Assembly: GCA_937871685.1 (NCBI GenBank)
Contig: CALMOL010000190.1
Coordinates: 7,898 to 14,985 of the forward strand
Source of the DNA: an uncultured Verrucomicrobiota bacterium
GTDB lineage: Bacteria; Verrucomicrobiota; Verrucomicrobiia; Chthoniobacterales; SZAS-18
Length of the DNA: 7,088 nt
Reading direction: 5' to 3'
A model generated the notes under the pieces. It saw only the letters and a list, made by a program, of their open reading frames with translations, had not been told where the DNA came from and searched no databases. Shown piece after piece: positions 4,991 through 7,088 of the stretch. Numbering within the stretch: the stretch's first letter is position 1; every line of letters starts with the position of its first letter. Position numbers and translations under genes: made by a program.

Positions 4991-6370
4991 ATGCGATTCA
5001 CCAATTTGACCCGCGCCAACGAGATCGGCGCGAACTGTTACCTCCTCGAGGCCGCCGGCCGGAACGTCGTGCTCGACTGCGGCCTCCACCCGCGCTTCGA
5101 GGGGGACGCGGCCACGCCGAACTTCTCGTTGCTGCCGGCCGATCTCCACGCCGCGGTCGTCACCCACGCGCACCTCGACCACGCCGGCGCGCTGCCCATG
5201 CTGCGGCGCCTGCGGCCGGAGGCGCGCGTGTTCATGACGGCGCCCACCGCCGCGCTCAACGACGCGCTCCTGCACAACTCGGTCAACGTGATGACGCGCC
5301 GCGCGGACGATCCCGCCCAGCACGCGCCGCCGCCGCTCTTCACCCACCGCGAGGCCGACCACTCCGCGCGCGTGTGGCAGGAGGTGCCGCTGGACCGGCC
5401 GTGGTCCTTCGAGGGCGAGCGCCTCGCGTCCACCGACGAGGAATCGGCCTGCTTCCGCCTCGCCTCGGCCGGGCACATCCTCGGCTCGGCGGCGGTGGAG
5501 ATCTTCGCGGAGGGCAAGCGGATCGTCTATACCGGCGACATCAACCTCGAGGACCAGACGGTGTCGCGCGCCGCGCGCCTGCCGGAGGAGCCGGAGCCGG
5601 ACGCGCTCATCATCGAGACCACGCGCGGCGACTACCAGCGGCCGGAATCCTTCACCCGCGCGGGCGAGGAGGCGCGCTTCGGCGCCATGCTGCGCGAGGG
5701 CTTGGCGCGCGGCGCGGTGCTCGTGCCGGTGTTCGCGCTGGGCAAGACGCAGGAGGTGCTGGCGATGATCCTGCGGTTCAAACAGGAGGGCATCCTGCGC
5801 GAGGACACGCCGCTCTTCATCGGCGGGCTGAGCGCGCGGATGAGCGAGATCCATGACCGCTTCGCGTCGGCCGGCGAGTTCCCGCGGAAGTTCGCCGACC
5901 TGATGGCGCGCACCGGCGCGCAAAAGCTCTTCGGCGCCGACATCGCGCAGACCCCGGCGCGGAAGGGGACGATCTACGCCCTGTCCAGTGGCATGATGAC
6001 GGAGGCGACGCTCTCGCACACCTTCGCCCTCAAGCTGCTGCGCGACCCGAAGCACTCGATCTTCTTCGTGGGCTACGCCGATCCGGAATCGCCCGCCGGC
6101 CACCTGCGCCGCTCGCAGCCGGGCGAGAAGGTTCCGCTGGGCGAGCAAACGCCGCCGCAGGAGCGCAAGTGCGCGGTGAACTCGTTCGACTTTTCCGCCC
6201 ACGCGACGCGCGAGGCGATCCGCGCCTACGTGAGCCGCGTGCGCCCCAAGAAGGTCTTCCTCGTCCACGGCGACGCGCCGGCGCTGGCGTGGTTTGCCGG
6301 GGCCTTGGAGACGGATTTGCCCGGGACCGAAGTGATCATTCCAAAGCCGGGACAGGGTTATGAAGTGTGA
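4991..6370 (+). CDS. Beta-CASP metallo-beta-lactamase ribonuclease (CPSF73/RNase J superfamily)
   Basis: This 459-aa protein is a predicted zinc-dependent RNA endo/exonuclease acting in the cytoplasm. MBL motifs are present: Asp29 in VLDCG, THAHLDHAG at 58-66 (His59, His61, Asp63, His64), His162 in AGHILGSA, and Asp183 in YTGDI. Beta-CASP motifs follow: motif A Glu209 in IIETTRGD, SSGMM at 332-336, motif B His404 in FSAHA, and motif C His426 in LVHGD. Its size and lack of a KH domain fit stand-alone bacterial beta-CASP nucleases such as the TTHA0252 type rather than RNase J, which is longer. Two family positions differ: the residue after FSAHA is Thr406 where Asp is usual, and motif A is ETTRGD rather than ESTYGD. 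The ATG at 4991 is chosen because the fold starts there (MRFTNLT); a TTG at 4970 would add seven residues. GGAG at 4972-4975 is rather distant. The upstream repeat element separates it from the DUF4198 gene, so it probably has its own promoter. Confidence 0.9.
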   Translation: MRFTNLTRANEIGANCYLLEAAGRNVVLDCGLHPRFEGDAATPNFSLLPADLHAAVVTHAHLDHAGALPMLRRLRPEARVFMTAPTAALNDALLHNSVNVMTRRADDPAQHAPPPLFTHREADHSARVWQEVPLDRPWSFEGERLASTDEESACFRLASAGHILGSAAVEIFAEGKRIVYTGDINLEDQTVSRAARLPEEPEPDALIIETTRGDYQRPESFTRAGEEARFGAMLREGLARGAVLVPVFALGKTQEVLAMILRFKQEGILREDTPLFIGGLSARMSEIHDRFASAGEFPRKFADLMARTGAQKLFGADIAQTPARKGTIYALSSGMMTEATLSHTFALKLLRDPKHSIFFVGYADPESPAGHLRRSQPGEKVPLGEQTPPQERKCAVNSFDFSAHATREAIRAYVSRVRPKKVFLVHGDAPALAWFAGALETDLPGTEVIIPKPGQGYEV

Positions 6371-6478
6371 TCGATCCGGGGCTGGGTGCCTCGACCTCAG
6401 CGAAGGCTCGCGACGCTTAGGCCGAGAGGCCTTTTGATCCTTCGCGCGCTTCCCTTGGTCCTTCGCAGCGTTCCGGGA
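6371..6478. other. Start of the 650-bp non-coding stretch
   Basis: This is the first part of the gap after the ribonuclease gene. No gene or clear terminator is seen. GATCCTTCG at 6436-6444 and GGTCCTTCG at 6457-6465 are 21 bp apart. They match the GATCCTTCG sites of the array at 6584 and 6689, so the repeat family already begins here in decayed form. Confidence 0.5.
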
Positions 6479-6898
6479 GCCAGGCGAACGGTCAGATTGA
6501 GCCTGCGAAGAGTCCCGCCAAGAGCCCGCGGGCTTCGTGGAAGTCTTTGACCACTTGGAGACCATCCGGCGAAGGGTGAAATTGATCCTTCGAGGAGTTC
6601 CCGGAACTCTTCGCAGACTTCCCCGGAGTCCTCGCTGGCTCCGCGGCACCCGGCGAGCACTTGGGCGGACTCTTCGCAGGGTCCGCGGGATCCTTCGGGG
6701 AGTGCCAGGAACCCGTTGCAGACTTCGCCGGACTCCCCGAGGACTCCGTGGAAGTCATCGAGCACTTGGCGGGAGTGGGCGCAGGATGAATTTCACCCCG
6801 CGAAGGATCGCGCGGAGTCAGCGAAGAGTCGCTCCCAAGTCTCGCGAGAGTCTGGGCAAAGCCCTCCGAGAGTTGAAGCGAAGTCTTCGGAGGCGTGC
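6479..6898. repeat. Degenerate tandem array, 21-bp monomers in ~105-bp units
   Basis: Four roughly 105-bp units can be followed. Landmarks recur at that spacing: GATCCTTCG at 6584 and 6689; GCAGACTTC at 6613 and 6718; CACTTGG at 6552, 6658 and 6763; CGAGCACTTGG at 6654 and 6759; GCGAAGGGTGAA (6569) and GCGCAGGATGAA (6779), 210 apart; and GCGAAGAGTC at 6505 and 6821, 316 apart. Aligning 52 bp from 6584 with the same length from 6689 gives about 80% identity by eye. Within units, GGA-[CG]TC-type motifs are spaced at about 21 or 42 bp. Because 21 is a multiple of three, several frames on both strands stay open, but none has a credible start or protein character. The function is unknown; it may be a minisatellite, a binding-site array or the remains of a heptad-repeat gene. 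Confidence 0.7.
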
Positions 6899-7020
6899 TT
6901 CCGCGCCTGAGGGGTGGCCTGCTTCTGGGATCCTCGCCAAGCGGGTTGGATCATCATTGATCCCGATGATGCCGGGGCTGGGTTGCTGCCGTCCGGGGCG
7001 GCACGCCAAGGCTGCCTCCC
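6899..7020. other. Gap with two short hairpins downstream of the right-edge gene
   Basis: No gene is seen. Two inverted repeats lie past the stop of the minus-strand gene at 7021: TGCCG (6987-6991) with CGGCA (6999-7003), and GGATCA (6948-6953) with TGATCC (6958-6963) around a 4-nt loop. The second overlaps a competing pair, ATCATC (6950-6955) and GATGAT (6965-6970). Either could terminate that gene, but neither is followed by a U-tract in the minus direction. Confidence 0.35.
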
Positions 7021-7088
7021 TTATGCCCCCCTCTCGGTTTTCTTCAGCGCCTCCACCACGGCGGCGGCGGCCTGGGGGATGCCGGGGC
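7021..7088 (-). CDS. C-terminal end of an unidentified gene (partial)
   Basis: The minus-strand frame entering from the right edge encodes 21 residues, PGIPQAAAAVVEALKKTERG plus a final Ala, then a TAA stop at 7021-7023. The Pro-Gly then Ala-rich helix and charged tail look like the natural C-terminus of an enzyme. Such endings occur in sugar-nucleotide enzymes and glycosyltransferases (LpxB- or WecB-like), but this fragment is too short to assign a family. Confidence 0.5.
   Translation of the reverse strand, partial: PGIPQAAAAVVEALKKTERGA

Noticed and set aside
4988..6649. A 553-codon minus-strand open frame opposite the ribonuclease
   Set aside because: It is the complement of a gene with all MBL and beta-CASP motifs in place, and its own translation has low-complexity Arg/His/Leu composition.
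6397..6765. A 122-codon minus-strand frame in the tandem array, with repeated GEVC/EGS-type text
   Set aside because: The 21-bp period keeps several frames open on both strands at once. No ribosome site or consistent codon pattern marks this one, so the array was annotated as a repeat.
6436..6898. CRISPR array
   Set aside because: The repeats are degenerate, adjoin without unique spacers of constant length, and no cas genes are present.

Overview
The window is strongly GC-rich and gene-dense with short intergenic gaps. Most starts have weak or no Shine-Dalgarno sequence. Three different kinds of inverted repeat and one tandem array occupy the gaps. Translated in other frames, the repeats give peptide strings (ECGGK...PPHSKT, ESGSKLPHSIE, RFTIHDPRST) that I associate from memory with spurious ORFs in Verrucomicrobiota genomes. 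The likely source is therefore a Verrucomicrobiota bacterium (Opitutales- or Chthoniobacter-like). This is an inference from repeats and protein style, not from a marker gene.

Layout. (1) 81-1080: a divergent pair of envelope-stress-type genes. On the minus strand is a 101-aa two-TM protein. On the plus strand is a 180-aa CsbD/LEA-like/ElaB-anchor fusion. Both carry a similar acidic-Tyr-x-Arg-Gln-x-Pro membrane anchor. (2) 1101-2807: two minus-strand genes, a DUF3592-like membrane protein and, upstream of it, an ABC-2-type ATPase without an adjacent permease. They are separated by a 297-bp gap holding a long perfect hairpin. (3) 2812-2922: an inverted repeat made of 7-bp units at the divergent start region between the ATPase and a plus-strand gene of the family often labelled '3-methyladenine DNA glycosylase'. 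The repeat encodes that protein's extreme N-terminus. (4) 3821-4906: a secreted DUF4198 protein, then a possible translationally coupled gene start that runs into a 154-bp MITE/REP-like element with 41-bp terminal inverted repeats. (5) 4991-6370: a beta-CASP metallo-beta-lactamase ribonuclease of the CPSF73/RNase J superfamily. (6) 6371-7020: about 650 bp without a credible gene, mostly a degenerate tandem array with 21-bp monomers in a roughly 105-bp higher-order unit. (7) 7021-7088: the C-terminal end of an unidentified minus-strand gene.

I see no single metabolic pathway. The genes look like a housekeeping and stress assortment: envelope protection, lipid or drug export ATPase, RNA processing. 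The most distinctive content is non-coding: four separate repeat structures, at least two of which touch gene boundaries. No rRNA, tRNA, CRISPR array, transposase or phage gene is visible.
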